A stretch of DNA of 64,000 nucleotides, from positions 434,001 through 498,000 of the forward strand of contig NZ_FWFL01000002.1 of assembly GCF_900172295.1 (NCBI RefSeq). The letters are read 5' to 3'. The notes beneath the pieces were generated by a model. That model did no database searches. It was not told the DNA's origin and saw nothing but the letters and a program-made list of their open reading frames with translations. Origin of the DNA: Roseovarius litorisediminis (lineage in GTDB: Bacteria; Pseudomonadota; Alphaproteobacteria; Rhodobacterales; Rhodobacteraceae). How positions within the stretch are numbered: position 1 is the first letter of the stretch; each line of letters begins with the position of its first letter. Shown piece after piece: positions 1 through 8,347 of the stretch. The position numbers were made by a program, and so were the translations under genes.

Positions 1-2
1 GT

Positions 3-470
3 CAGCATGGGGCTGATTTCATCTCGGCCATGCCGACTAATCTTTATGGTACCGGAGACAACTACGATCTGAAAACCAGCCATGTGCTGCCCGCGCTGGT
101 GCGCAAGGTTGTTGAAGCGCGCGAGGCGGGTGCGGACGAGATCGAGATTTGGGGCACCGGCAGCCCGCTACGCGAGTTCATGCATGCCGATGATCTGGCA
201 GATGCGCTGATTTTCCTGATGAAAACCTATTCCGATGCAGAGCATGTGAATGTGGGCAGTGGGCAGGAAGTGACGATCAGAGCGCTGGCGGAAATGATCG
301 TGGCCGCCGCCGGGTATAAAGGCCGGATCGTGCATGACACTACCAAACCCGATGGCACGCCTCGCAAGCTGATGGACAGTGAGCGGCTTTTGTCGATGGG
401 CTGGCGGCCGCAGATTTCGCTGGAAGAGGGGCTGGCGCGAACTATCCGTGAATTCGAGACCTCACGCTGA
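3..470 (+). CDS. fcl: GDP-L-fucose synthase, C-terminal part (cut by window start)
   Basis: The reading frame is open from base 3, so the gene begins outside the window. What remains is about 155 residues of a short-chain dehydrogenase/epimerase. It shows the family's substrate-side motifs SAMPTNLYGTGDN, GSPLREFMHADDLADA and the late NVGSGQEVTI segment. Known family role: NADPH-dependent epimerisation and reduction of GDP-4-keto-6-deoxymannose to GDP-L-fucose, a precursor of capsule, LPS O-antigen or exopolysaccharide. The Rossmann fold and the Tyr-x-x-x-Lys catalytic pair lie upstream and cannot be checked. The gene points toward the convergent arabinose-5-phosphate isomerase gene, another polysaccharide-precursor enzyme, so this may be the edge of a surface-glycan locus. 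Confidence 0.87.
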   Translation, partial: QHGADFISAMPTNLYGTGDNYDLKTSHVLPALVRKVVEAREAGADEIEIWGTGSPLREFMHADDLADALIFLMKTYSDAEHVNVGSGQEVTIRALAEMIVAAAGYKGRIVHDTTKPDGTPRKLMDSERLLSMGWRPQISLEEGLARTIREFETSR

Positions 471-584
471 ACCGACCCGCCGTTAAAAGGAGCGCGCTGT
501 TCTGCGCGCAGGAAATCTCGTCCTTGGTAGGCCGAAGTATGCCTCCGGCTGGGACTTTTGGGGGGCGGGCCCTCTTTTTACTGA

Positions 585-1544
585 CTAGGCGACACCGGCG
601 CGCAGAGCGTCGTGGATGTGGACAAGACCCTGTAGGCGGCCCGCCGTGTCCACGGCAAAAAGCGCGCTGATCTTGTTGGTGTTCATGATGCCCAGGGCCT
701 CGGATAATAGTGCGTCGGGCGAAATGGTGCGGGGGCCGCGGGTGGCCACCTCGCCCGCTGTGCGGCCCATAAGGTTTTCCAGGTTGCGACGCAGATCGCC
801 GTCGGTGATGACGCCGGTCAGGATGCCGTTTTCGATCACAGCAGCCACGCCAAAACCCTTGGCGGTCATTTCCAGCAGCGCGTCGCCCATATTGGTTGTC
901 TCATGCACGATAGGTAGCGCGTCGCCCTTGTGCATGACTGCCCGCACCTTGATCAGTTGCGCGCCCAAGTTGCCGCCGGGGTGAAAGGCCAGAAAATTGT
1001 CGCGCTCAAACCCGCGCAGGCGCATCATTGCCACCGCCAACGCATCTCCAAGGGCCAGAGTGCAGGTGGTCGAAGTGGTGGGCGCCATGCCAATCGCACA
1101 GGCCTCGGGCGCGTCGGGCAGTTGCAGCAGGTGATCGGCCTGTTGGCCAAGGGTGCTTTCGGATTTTTTGGTAATGGCGATCAGCGGGATGGCAAAGCGG
1201 CGTGTATGGGCGATGATATCGGCCAGTTCGCGCGTCTCGCCCGAGTTTGAGATCAGGATCACCGCATCCTGACTGGTGATCATGCCCAGATCACCATGGC
1301 TGGCCTCGCCGGGGTGTACGGTTTGCGCGGGCGTGCCGGTGCTGGCCATGGTGGCCGCAATCTTGGCCGCGATATGGCCCGATTTGCCCATGCCCGACAC
1401 GATGACCCGACCGGGGACCTTGAGCAGCAGTTCGACGACCTCATCGAACGCGGGGGGGAGCCCGTCGCGCATCTTCAGTAGCGCCTCGCCTTCGATACCA
1501 AGCACGTCGCGGGCGATGTCGGTGGGGGAGGGGACAGAGGTCAT
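585..1544 (-). CDS. kdsD: D-arabinose-5-phosphate isomerase, KpsF/GutQ family
   Basis: A 319-residue protein of normal length for the KpsF/GutQ family, which interconverts ribulose-5-phosphate and arabinose-5-phosphate, the first step toward Kdo for LPS or capsule. The N-terminal half is a SIS sugar-phosphate isomerase domain with SGMGKSGHIA, the HPGEASHGDLGM segment and ISNSGET. The C-terminal third (about residues 200-315) is a tandem CBS pair, including VITDGDLRR. The ATG lies 114 bp from the divergent MFS gene, and the purine-rich GGGGAGGGGACAGAGG stretch seen on the plus strand falls inside this gene. The neighbouring fucose-synthase fragment supports a polysaccharide role. The exact partner pathway (LPS Kdo or capsule) cannot be decided here. 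Confidence 0.92.
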   Translation of the reverse strand: MTSVPSPTDIARDVLGIEGEALLKMRDGLPPAFDEVVELLLKVPGRVIVSGMGKSGHIAAKIAATMASTGTPAQTVHPGEASHGDLGMITSQDAVILISNSGETRELADIIAHTRRFAIPLIAITKKSESTLGQQADHLLQLPDAPEACAIGMAPTTSTTCTLALGDALAVAMMRLRGFERDNFLAFHPGGNLGAQLIKVRAVMHKGDALPIVHETTNMGDALLEMTAKGFGVAAVIENGILTGVITDGDLRRNLENLMGRTAGEVATRGPRTISPDALLSEALGIMNTNKISALFAVDTAGRLQGLVHIHDALRAGVA

Positions 1545-1658
1545 GGATCAGGCTCCGGCTTGGATTGAGAGTGTGATACCCTGCGGCGCGATCAAGGCCA
1601 AGCCCCCGGAGCATTTCGTCACTGGTGGAATTCGCGACACCACCGTAACGTCGCGGAC

Positions 1659-2879
1659 ATGAACGATCATCTGATCCTTGACAGCCGTTATGCCTGGTCG
1701 CGTCTTGCCCTATCGCTTTTTGTGGCGATGATCGGCAGTGCGGGCATGTGGGCGAATATTCTGGTGATGCCAGCCATTCAGGCCGAGTTTGCAGTGGATC
1801 GTGCGGATGCGTCATTACCCTATACGTTGACCATGATCGGATTTGCCTTTGGCAATCTGGTGATCGGGCGCGTGGTGGACCGGTTCGGTATCGCTTTTGC
1901 GCTGATCCTGTCGGCGCTGATCATCGGGGCGGGCATGGGCCTGTCGGTATTCAGCCCCACCGTCGAGGTGCTGGCGGGGCTGCAGTTTGTCATCGGCTTT
2001 GGCTCGGCGGCCACCTTCGGACCGTTGATGGCGGATGTCTCGCAATGGTTCCTGAAACGCCGCGGGATTGCGGTGGGCATCACGGCCAGTGGCAACTATC
2101 TGGCAGGTGCGCTTTGGCCGCTGGTGCTGACCGGGGTCATGACCGGTTATGGCTGGCGGGCGGTCTATCTGGTGCTGGTCATCGCAACACTTGCGCTGAT
2201 GGTCCCGTTGGCGCTTGGCCTGAAGCGCCGAGTGCCACTGGCGGCGAGTGCCCATTCCGACCGGATTTCGGGCGAAAGGGCCAGTGCTACGGGCATTCCG
2301 CCGCGGGTTATGATGTTGATGCTGGCGTTGGCCGGGGTGGGCTGTTGTGTGGCCATGTCGATGCCACAGGTGCATATCGTCGCTTATTGTGTCGACCTGG
2401 GCTATGGCCCGGCAGTGGGGTCAAAAATGCTGTCGCTGATGTTGGCCGCTGGCGTGGTTTCAAGGCTGGTTTCAGGGGTGATCGCCGATAAATTGGGCGG
2501 TGTGCGGACATTGTTGATTGGTTCTGGTCTTCAGTGCCTTGCGCTGTTTTTATATCTGCCAGCAGGCGGGATGGTGTCGCTTTATGTGGTCAGTCTGGTC
2601 TTTGGCCTGTCGCAGGGCGGAATCGTGCCCAGTTACACCCTGATTGTGCGGGAATACATGCCAAGCGCCGAGGCCGGGCGCCGGGTGGGGTTTGTGCTGA
2701 TGGCGACGATTTCAGGCATGGCCATTGGCGGTTGGATGTCGGGTTGGATTTATGATGTGACCGGCAGCTACCAGATGGCGTTTCTGAACGGAATTGCATG
2801 GAATTTTCTGAACATAGGCATCATGTTGTTGATCCTGACGCGGACCAGGCCACGTCAGCCCAAGGTCGCGGCGGCGTAA
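1659..2879 (+). CDS. Major facilitator superfamily transporter
   Basis: A 406-residue polytopic membrane protein. Hydrophobic stretches fit twelve membrane segments, with a longer polar loop near the middle (KRRVPLAASAHSDR...). The loop after segment 2 carries the MFS signature form GRVVDRFG, and segment 8-9 contains GLSQGGIVPSYTLIVREY, which resembles monocarboxylate or oxalate/formate-antiporter type members. The substrate cannot be read from sequence. It stands alone, divergent from kdsD and convergent with trhO, with no obvious operon partner. Confidence 0.85.
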   Translation: MNDHLILDSRYAWSRLALSLFVAMIGSAGMWANILVMPAIQAEFAVDRADASLPYTLTMIGFAFGNLVIGRVVDRFGIAFALILSALIIGAGMGLSVFSPTVEVLAGLQFVIGFGSAATFGPLMADVSQWFLKRRGIAVGITASGNYLAGALWPLVLTGVMTGYGWRAVYLVLVIATLALMVPLALGLKRRVPLAASAHSDRISGERASATGIPPRVMMLMLALAGVGCCVAMSMPQVHIVAYCVDLGYGPAVGSKMLSLMLAAGVVSRLVSGVIADKLGGVRTLLIGSGLQCLALFLYLPAGGMVSLYVVSLVFGLSQGGIVPSYTLIVREYMPSAEAGRRVGFVLMATISGMAIGGWMSGWIYDVTGSYQMAFLNGIAWNFLNIGIMLLILTRTRPRQPKVAAA

Positions 2880-2909
2880 GAAAATTCGCAGAATTTTCGT
2901 GAACAGGGC

Positions 2910-3824
2910 TTAGTCCTGATGCACCACCTTGATATGTCTTTCGCCGCGTGCTTCGGCCAGGGCGATCTGTTTCTGGCGTTCGCGGAACCGCTCTTTGTCC
3001 GCCGCGCCGGTTTCATGCGCGCAGTGGTGACACGACACGCCGTGCTCATACTCGGGGCGCTGCCTGTCTTCGGGCAGGATCGGGCGGCGGCAGGCATAAC
3101 ACAGGTGATGCGGACCTTCCTTCAGCCCATGCCCGACCGACACCCGTGCATCGAACACAAAACATTCGCCATTCCAGGTGCTTTGCGCTTCAGGCACTTC
3201 CTCAAGGTATTTCAGAATGCCGCCTTTCAGGTGATAGACATCGTCCACCCCCTGCCCCAACAGGTAGTTGGTGGATTTTTCACAACGAATACCACCGGTG
3301 CAGAACATAGCGATCTTCTTGTTGTGAAAGCGGTGCTTGTTTTCTTCCCACCACTTGGGAAAATCGCGAAAGCTGGCGGTTTCGGGGTCGATCGCGCCTT
3401 CAAACGTGCCAATCGCCACTTCGTAATCATTGCGGGTGTCAATCACAGCCACATCGGGGCTTTGTATCAGCGCGTTCCAGTCTGACGGATCCACATAGTG
3501 GCCTACCTTGGCCAGTGGATCGACGTCGGGCTGGCCCATTGTGACGATCTCTTTTTTCAGGCGCACTTTCATTCGGGCAAAGGGCTGTTCGGTGCTGGTG
3601 CTTTCCTTGTGCTCCAGATCGGCACAGCCGGGCAGGGTGCGGATGTGAGACAGTACCTTGTCGATGCCTCGGCGCGGCCCTGCGATGGTGCCGTTGATAC
3701 CTTCGCGGGCCAGCAGCAGGGTGCCTGAAATCTTTTCATCCATGCACATCTGCTGGAGCGGCCCCTGCAAGCGCGCAGGGTCGTCAAAACGGGTAAAGTG
3801 ATAGAGTGCGACGACGGTATACAT
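2910..3824 (-). CDS. trhO: tRNA uridine(34) 5-hydroxylase TrhO (YceA, rhodanese family)
   Basis: The start is placed at the internal ATG giving MYTVVALYHFTRF, the normal family start; twelve extra codons upstream are not conserved. The result is 304 residues. An N-terminal acylphosphatase-like region precedes a rhodanese domain whose active loop is CTGGIRCEK, with the catalytic cysteine at about residue 175. The C-terminus carries paired CxxC motifs (CYACRRP, CHHCAHE). Known role: oxygen-dependent hydroxylation of U34 in tRNA wobble positions, leading to (m)cmo5U. It sits tail-to-tail with the MFS gene as a single transcription unit. Confidence 0.93.
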   Translation of the reverse strand: MYTVVALYHFTRFDDPARLQGPLQQMCMDEKISGTLLLAREGINGTIAGPRRGIDKVLSHIRTLPGCADLEHKESTSTEQPFARMKVRLKKEIVTMGQPDVDPLAKVGHYVDPSDWNALIQSPDVAVIDTRNDYEVAIGTFEGAIDPETASFRDFPKWWEENKHRFHNKKIAMFCTGGIRCEKSTNYLLGQGVDDVYHLKGGILKYLEEVPEAQSTWNGECFVFDARVSVGHGLKEGPHHLCYACRRPILPEDRQRPEYEHGVSCHHCAHETGAADKERFRERQKQIALAEARGERHIKVVHQD

Positions 3825-3900
3825 GCGCGGCGATTTACGCCTGATCGCCCGCTCTCGCAAGAGCGCAGTGTAAGCTATCCGTTTCTGACGGGTCCATAAT

Positions 3901-4290
3901 CTATCCTGCTCCTTCTGAAATCAGCAGTTCCGTCGGCAGGCCGTTGATTCCGAACACCCGAACCCAGATGTAATTCGGTTTGCCCGACAGTACCCGTTCG
4001 ACCACATATTCTGATCCGGGCATGATCCGACACGAACCGGTGATGCGCGCACGCATCTCGGGTGTGGTAAAAAACGGATCCCCCTGGTCGGTATCGTGGC
4101 GCAGGCCGAATTTATGATAATTCGCTCTGTCCTGCTGCACGATGGCACAGAAATCATTCAGCGGTTGCCCACTTGAATTGCGCATGTCCTCGGTGCGCAG
4201 GGATGTGAAATATTCGCCCATTAACTCCTGAGCGGTTGCTGGCGTCGCCAGCAGGAGGGCGCCTAAATACGCCGCCATGATTCTCATCAT
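3901..4290 (-). CDS. Small secreted protein of unknown function
   Basis: A 129-residue protein with a clear signal peptide (MMRIMAAYLGALLLATPATAQ). The start is fixed by AGGAG seven bases upstream of the ATG at 4290; the longer frame that continues upstream is antisense to pncA. The mature part of about 108 residues is polar and has two cysteines (FCAIV and SCRIM) that could form one periplasmic disulfide. No known domain was recognised. It is probably periplasmic. It lies just upstream of trhO on the same strand with a 76-bp gap, so cotranscription is possible but not shown. Confidence 0.75.
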   Translation of the reverse strand: MMRIMAAYLGALLLATPATAQELMGEYFTSLRTEDMRNSSGQPLNDFCAIVQQDRANYHKFGLRHDTDQGDPFFTTPEMRARITGSCRIMPGSEYVVERVLSGKPNYIWVRVFGINGLPTELLISEGAG

Positions 4291-4446
4291 ACCTTCTCTC
4301 CTGTGCAATACGGGTTTGAAAAGCCGGGACACCAGATTGCCACTTTGGCCCGCGTCGGGCAATACTTTTGGCAGGCTTTTAGAACCCTTGCCGCCATTGA
4401 CGAGAAACGTATGGCTGCCTAACCCTTCAGGAAAGGAGACCTGCCC

Positions 4447-5043
4447 ATGACATCCGCGCTGATCGTCATCGACGTGCAAAATGATTTCTGCCCCGGCGGC
4501 GCTTTGGCTGTGGCTGGCGGAGATGAAATCGTGCCGGGAATCAACGCCCTGATGGCGGAATTCCCGGCGGTTATCCTGACGCAGGACTGGCACCCAGCGG
4601 GACATTCGTCGTTTGCGTCCTCGCACAAGGGGCAGGCCCCCTTTGGCGTGATCGACATGCCCTATGGCGCGCAGGTGCTGTGGCCCGATCACTGCATTCA
4701 GGGCAGCACCGGGGCGGCGTTTCATCCAGACCTTAATACCGACCACGCCGATATGATCGTGCGCAAGGGATACAACCCGGCGATCGACAGCTATTCGGCG
4801 TTTTTCGAGAATGACCATGAAACGCCCACTGGGTTGCATGGTTATCTTCAGACCCGGGGAATCGACACCCTGACTATGGTCGGGCTGGCCACTGATTTCT
4901 GTGTCAACTTTTCGGCGGTGGATGCGGCCAGGCTGGGATATTCGGTATCGGTATCCACCAATCTGTGCCGGGCAATTGATCTTGACGGCTCACTGGCCGC
5001 CGCTCAGGCGGGTATGAAAGCAGCCGGTGTAGGGCTGGCATAA
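4447..5043 (+). CDS. pncA: Nicotinamidase / pyrazinamidase
   Basis: A 198-residue cysteine hydrolase of the isochorismatase-like fold. It has the family's N-terminal VIDVQNDFCPGGAL with the catalytic Asp9, the metal-binding TQDWHPAGHSSF and PDHCIQG segments, the active-site Lys in VRKGYNP, and the nucleophilic Cys in LATDFCVNFSA. Known role: hydrolysis of nicotinamide to nicotinate in the NAD salvage pathway. A strong ribosome-binding site (GGAAAGGAGA) precedes the ATG. It is divergent from the small secreted protein and appears monocistronic. Confidence 0.94.
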   Translation: MTSALIVIDVQNDFCPGGALAVAGGDEIVPGINALMAEFPAVILTQDWHPAGHSSFASSHKGQAPFGVIDMPYGAQVLWPDHCIQGSTGAAFHPDLNTDHADMIVRKGYNPAIDSYSAFFENDHETPTGLHGYLQTRGIDTLTMVGLATDFCVNFSAVDAARLGYSVSVSTNLCRAIDLDGSLAAAQAGMKAAGVGLA

Positions 5044-5482
5044 GTGGGTTGGCGAATTTCGTAAAACCCTCTTACGAACCTCACCTGATCTGACATCTGA
5101 GGTCGCTGATCGGCTCAAACCTTTCCGGTGGTTTGCGCCGGCCCATACATGAGCATGTCGAAAACCGGATCAGGTGCGCCATATCAACCAGTATTACCAG
5201 CACAACAACTAAACAGCAGGCAGAGTTTGACAAGCCAGCGTACCGGAAGCCCATTGGCCAAGGTCGAGGTTTCATTGGTCTGCCAGGACAGGTCTGCAAA
5301 GCGGATGGTGAAATGGATCACAAAACTGACGATACAGAAATGCCGCTTTCTGCACCGGCAAAACGCGGCAAAAACTGAAACAACAACAAGCCTGAAACCC
5401 TCTTTTACGCAATCTGACTATGCTGGAGTGTGCGCAGACCGCGAAGCAAATTGAGCGTTTCATCCATGTGTTCAAACGGTCG
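5044..5482. other. Non-coding or decayed stretch after pncA
   Basis: No intact gene is supported in these 440 bases. On the minus strand at about 5184-5339 a short open stretch reads FCIVSFVIHFTIRFADLSWQ, then NETSTLANGLPVRWL, followed by more hydrophobic residues. This faintly resembles the C-terminal half of a TRAP-transporter small permease (DctQ). It lacks a start and ends in a stop, so if real it is a fossil. The neighbouring broken alcohol dehydrogenase makes decay of a catabolic cluster plausible. Confidence 0.3.
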
Positions 5483-6232
5483 TCAGATGAGTTTTCGCCA
5501 AGCCAGGCCTGTTTCTGTCTTTCCGGTGGGTCTGTATTCGCATCCGAACGGGCCTGAATACCCCCGGGTCTGAAATTCCGGTAGAAGCGCGCAATAGTCC
5601 AGCGCTCCGGGAAATGGTTCGGCCCGCTTCTCGGCGGCTGCGATTTGAACATGGCCAATCTTGTCTGCGTGGGATGTGAAGCGGCCTGATACATCGCCGC
5701 TTTCGCGGTGGATATGGTAGCAATCAAAGAGGATCTTCAGCCGTGGGCTGTCAACTTCGGACAGAATATCGGCAGCCTGTTCTATGGTGCGCAGGAAATA
5801 GCCCGGAACCTGCTCGGACGATACTGGCTCAATCAGGATAGTTTTCTCAGAATTGGCAAGTGCGTGGCGCAGGGTTTGAAGATAGGCCTGATGCGCGTCC
5901 GGGCCGGAGACAAGACCAGCCAGAATGTGTATTGCCCCTGCACCGATATCCTGAGCGACCTCAACGGCATGATCGACATCGCGTTTTGCCTGATTGCCCG
6001 CTTCAGGTAGTGCGGCACAACCGAAAGTTTCACCCATGTGAACATTGAGGCTGAATACCGGAAGGCTGGTCTCTGCCAGAACATCCTTAAGCGCCGCGCG
6101 ATCGGTTATTTGCGCCTCGTCATGAAACTCTACGCCTTCAAAGCCATAGATGGCAGCCTGGCGGATGCGGTCAAGGAAAGGCCGTTCCTTCCAGAGAAAG
6201 CCCGTGTTGGCAGAAAATTTGAAACTGGTCAC
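5483..6232 (-). CDS. hyi: Hydroxypyruvate isomerase-like TIM-barrel protein
   Basis: About 249 residues from a GTG start at 6232 (VTSFKFSANTGFLW); family members are about 258 residues. Motifs fit the Hyi/xylose-isomerase-like barrel: VEFHDEAQ early, metal and acid residues in ILIEPVSSEQ, FDCYHIHR and IGHVQIA, and the terminal FGCEYRPTGKT. Known role: hydroxypyruvate to tartronate semialdehyde, or related ketose isomerisation. The open frame runs on upstream without a stop into a broken alcohol-dehydrogenase tail, so translation could in principle start at 6382 and make a chimera. No good Shine-Dalgarno sits before the GTG, so the gene's activity is uncertain. Confidence 0.75.
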   Translation of the reverse strand: MTSFKFSANTGFLWKERPFLDRIRQAAIYGFEGVEFHDEAQITDRAALKDVLAETSLPVFSLNVHMGETFGCAALPEAGNQAKRDVDHAVEVAQDIGAGAIHILAGLVSGPDAHQAYLQTLRHALANSEKTILIEPVSSEQVPGYFLRTIEQAADILSEVDSPRLKILFDCYHIHRESGDVSGRFTSHADKIGHVQIAAAEKRAEPFPGALDYCALLPEFQTRGYSGPFGCEYRPTGKTETGLAWRKLI

Positions 6233-6461
6233 TGCGGCCGGCCCTTGTGTGATCTGTTGGGGAACCAGAACTTTGCGGACGGTAGCCGCAGCGTCAAGCC
6301 GGTCCATGGCATCGTTTAGATCATCAAAAGCTATGATGCGCGAGAGCCGTTTATCAACCGGCAAGGTGCCGTCGCGGATCATGGCAAGATCTCGTGACTG
6401 GGAACGAAATGCCCTTGTAAGAGCCTTTCAGCGTGTGCTCATTTGCGGCAGTGTATTCAAA
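6233..6461 (-). pseudogene. Remnant of a zinc-type (MDR) alcohol dehydrogenase
   Basis: Reading toward lower coordinates, one frame gives FEYTAANEHTLKGSYKGISFP. After a single extra base near 6398, the next frame gives SRDLAMIRDGTLPVD, then FDDLNDAMDRLDAAA and VRKVLVPQ. Together these match the last 70-80 residues of medium-chain zinc alcohol dehydrogenases, which end in 'G.lPvd.l......ddin.AmdrL..g...R.v'. The first 280 or so residues are missing, and the fragment ends directly against the glycosylase-family gene on the other strand. The tail has no stop and is fused in frame to the hyi gene. Confidence 0.75.
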
Positions 6462-6593
6462 ACTGCTATCCAAGAAAAACGCACTGAAATATTTTGTTCT
6501 ACCCTCTGAATGTAGGGCTGACAGGCAAAAGGCGTTTTGCCTGGCGCAGGGCAGATCGGGTATCGAGGAATAGTAGTCAGATCGGGAGGTGGA

Positions 6594-7175
6594 ATGTCGG
6601 AAGACCTGAAAACTCTGTTGGCTGGAATGCGAAGTTGTTCGCTATGCGACGGTTTGGAACTGGGGGCGAAACCGATTTTCAAGCTAAGTCAGAATGCAAA
6701 AATTCTTGTTGTGGGCCAAGCCCCGGGTCGAATAGCGCACGAAAAAGGACGGCCATTCGATGACCCTTCAGGAGAGCGACTGCGTTCGTGGCTTGCGGTA
6801 GACAAAGCAGCTTTCTATGAAGACGATCGTATTGGAATTTTCCCGATGGGTCTTTGTTTTCCTGGAAAAGGTCGTAGTGGAGACAACCCGCCGAGATCTG
6901 AATGCGCGGACACCTGGCGGTCACGCGTCATGGCCGCACTCAAAAACGTGGAGCTGACACTTGTGCTTGGCCGCTACGCAATCGCATGGCATCTGCCGCA
7001 ATTGAAGAACACGCCTGTGACAGAAGCGGTAAAGCACTGTGCGGAAGGTAAGAATGGGATATTTGTACTGCCGCATCCAAGCCCTCGAAACAATCGGTGG
7101 CTGCTGCAGAACGACTGGTTTGAACAACGGGTTATCCCCCGAATTCAAGACCGCGTAGCTCGACTTTTGGGGTGA
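6594..7175 (+). CDS. Uracil-DNA glycosylase superfamily protein
   Basis: Start at the ATG following GGGAGGTGGA, giving 193 residues beginning MSEDLKTLL. It opens with a CSLCDG pair, then the superfamily motif VVGQAPGRIAHEKGRPFDDPS, as in family 4/5-like enzymes (G.APG......G.PF). Near the C-terminus it has LPHPSPRNNRWL, equivalent to the HPS motif. Known for the superfamily: removal of uracil or damaged bases. Whether this member is an active glycosylase is unknown. The CxxC could belong to an Fe-S site, but the other two cysteines expected of family 4 are not evident. Confidence 0.8.
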   Translation: MSEDLKTLLAGMRSCSLCDGLELGAKPIFKLSQNAKILVVGQAPGRIAHEKGRPFDDPSGERLRSWLAVDKAAFYEDDRIGIFPMGLCFPGKGRSGDNPPRSECADTWRSRVMAALKNVELTLVLGRYAIAWHLPQLKNTPVTEAVKHCAEGKNGIFVLPHPSPRNNRWLLQNDWFEQRVIPRIQDRVARLLG

Positions 7176-7495
7176 GGATAAATTTGCGGATCCGTTAGGT
7201 TTTCCATCTTGCTGTCCTATCAATCAGAAAGGCAGCCTATAGACAGTTTTGTCGTGGGATTAAAATTTATACGATCATAAAATAAGGGGCGTATCCCCGT
7301 GTGAAAGCATCAGACGCCACGCAATCCTTATTTCCCTGCTTATGATACCTGGGGAACAGGCTTGCCGCGACCATGCACCGCGGATTATCACCTTGCCGCA
7401 TCCGTCGCAGCGCAATACCGATTGGTCAAGGAAAGCCCCGCAGTTCGAGGCCACTTTGCTGTCAGAATTACATAAGCAGATGCTAAAGGTTTCAT
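7176..7495. other. Intergenic, no feature recognised
   Basis: 320 bases between the glycosylase-family gene and the SseB-like gene. No conserved reading frame, RNA gene or clear terminator hairpin was seen. The segment must hold the promoter of the SseB-like gene, but no convincing -35/-10 pair can be named. Confidence 0.4.
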
Positions 7496-8281
7496 ATGCC
7501 TGAACTGACAAGACTGGACGCTGCCCATGCAGCGATGGAGGCCACACCTGATGATGCCTCGGTGCGGATGCGGTTTTACGACAAGCTGGCCGAGGCCGAG
7601 CTTTTTTTGCTTCTGAGTGCTGAGGCGAAAGGTGATCAGATAACGCCGGAAATTTTTGATTTGTCGGATAATTCCTTTGTTCTGGTTTTTGATCGCGAGG
7701 CGCGATTGGCGCAATTTACCGGCTGTGCATCCCCCTATGCCGCGCTGACGGGGCGAACGATCGCCAGGATGTTGGCACCGAATGGGCTTGGTCTGGGGCT
7801 AAACCTTGAAGTCGCGCCATCATCAATTCTGATCCCGCCCGAGGCGGTGAAATGGCTGGCACAAACCCTGGAGTCGATCCCGGCAGCGGTTGAAGCTCGG
7901 GTGGAAAAATTCCACGCCCCTAAAGGCTTACCTGATGAATTCCTGCTGTCTCTGGATGCAAAGTTAGCCGGATCGGAAGGGTTGGCGCCTTTGGCCTATC
8001 TGGTGGGCGTGACTTATGAAAACGGGGCGCAGGGGCATCTTTTGGGGTTTGTCGATGCACAGCCTGGAGCGGAACCGGCGCTGGCGCAGGCAGTGTCAGA
8101 GGCGTTAATTTTCGCGGGGCTTGAAGCAGCAACGCTGGACGTTGGTTTTTTTGCAGCCAGTGATTCCGCGGCGCCGCGTCTGGCAGCTTGTGGCCTGCGG
8201 TTTGATCTGCCACAGCCGCTTGCGCAGCCGGTGCGGTCTGCGCCAGGCTCGAACCCGGATAAACCCCCTATTCTCAGATAG
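7496..8281 (+). CDS. SseB-family protein
   Basis: A 261-residue cytosolic protein. The N-terminal half (about residues 8-125) matches the SseB N-terminal domain: AAMEATPDDASVRMRFYDKL, a LFLLL strand, and VLVFDREARLAQFTG. The second half resembles the SseB C-terminal domain (EALIFAGLEAATLDVGFF). SseB proteins were first described as enhancers of serine sensitivity in enterobacteria. Here the biochemical role is unknown. It stands alone, convergent with ghrA with only 66 bp between. Confidence 0.8.
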   Translation: MPELTRLDAAHAAMEATPDDASVRMRFYDKLAEAELFLLLSAEAKGDQITPEIFDLSDNSFVLVFDREARLAQFTGCASPYAALTGRTIARMLAPNGLGLGLNLEVAPSSILIPPEAVKWLAQTLESIPAAVEARVEKFHAPKGLPDEFLLSLDAKLAGSEGLAPLAYLVGVTYENGAQGHLLGFVDAQPGAEPALAQAVSEALIFAGLEAATLDVGFFAASDSAAPRLAACGLRFDLPQPLAQPVRSAPGSNPDKPPILR

Positions 8282-8347
8282 GCACAGCTGCTACATCTTA
8301 GCCAATATGGGCTGGTTCGAATGTGCGGACGCGCTTTTTTTGGGTTT

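Noticed and set aside
492..509. GCGCGC-TGTTCT-GCGCGC hairpin after the fucose synthase gene
   Set aside because: The stem is only six bases and no T-run follows directly. The T-run at 573-578 is too far away to call an intrinsic terminator.
3901..4839. A 312-codon version of the small secreted protein
   Set aside because: The extra 183 codons are antisense to pncA. The ATG at 4290 has a strong Shine-Dalgarno and yields a clean signal peptide.
8300..8347. tRNA-like GGTTCGAAT stretch between the SseB-like gene and ghrA
   Set aside because: The gap is only 66 bp, and no acceptor stem, anticodon arm or D-arm can be folded around it.
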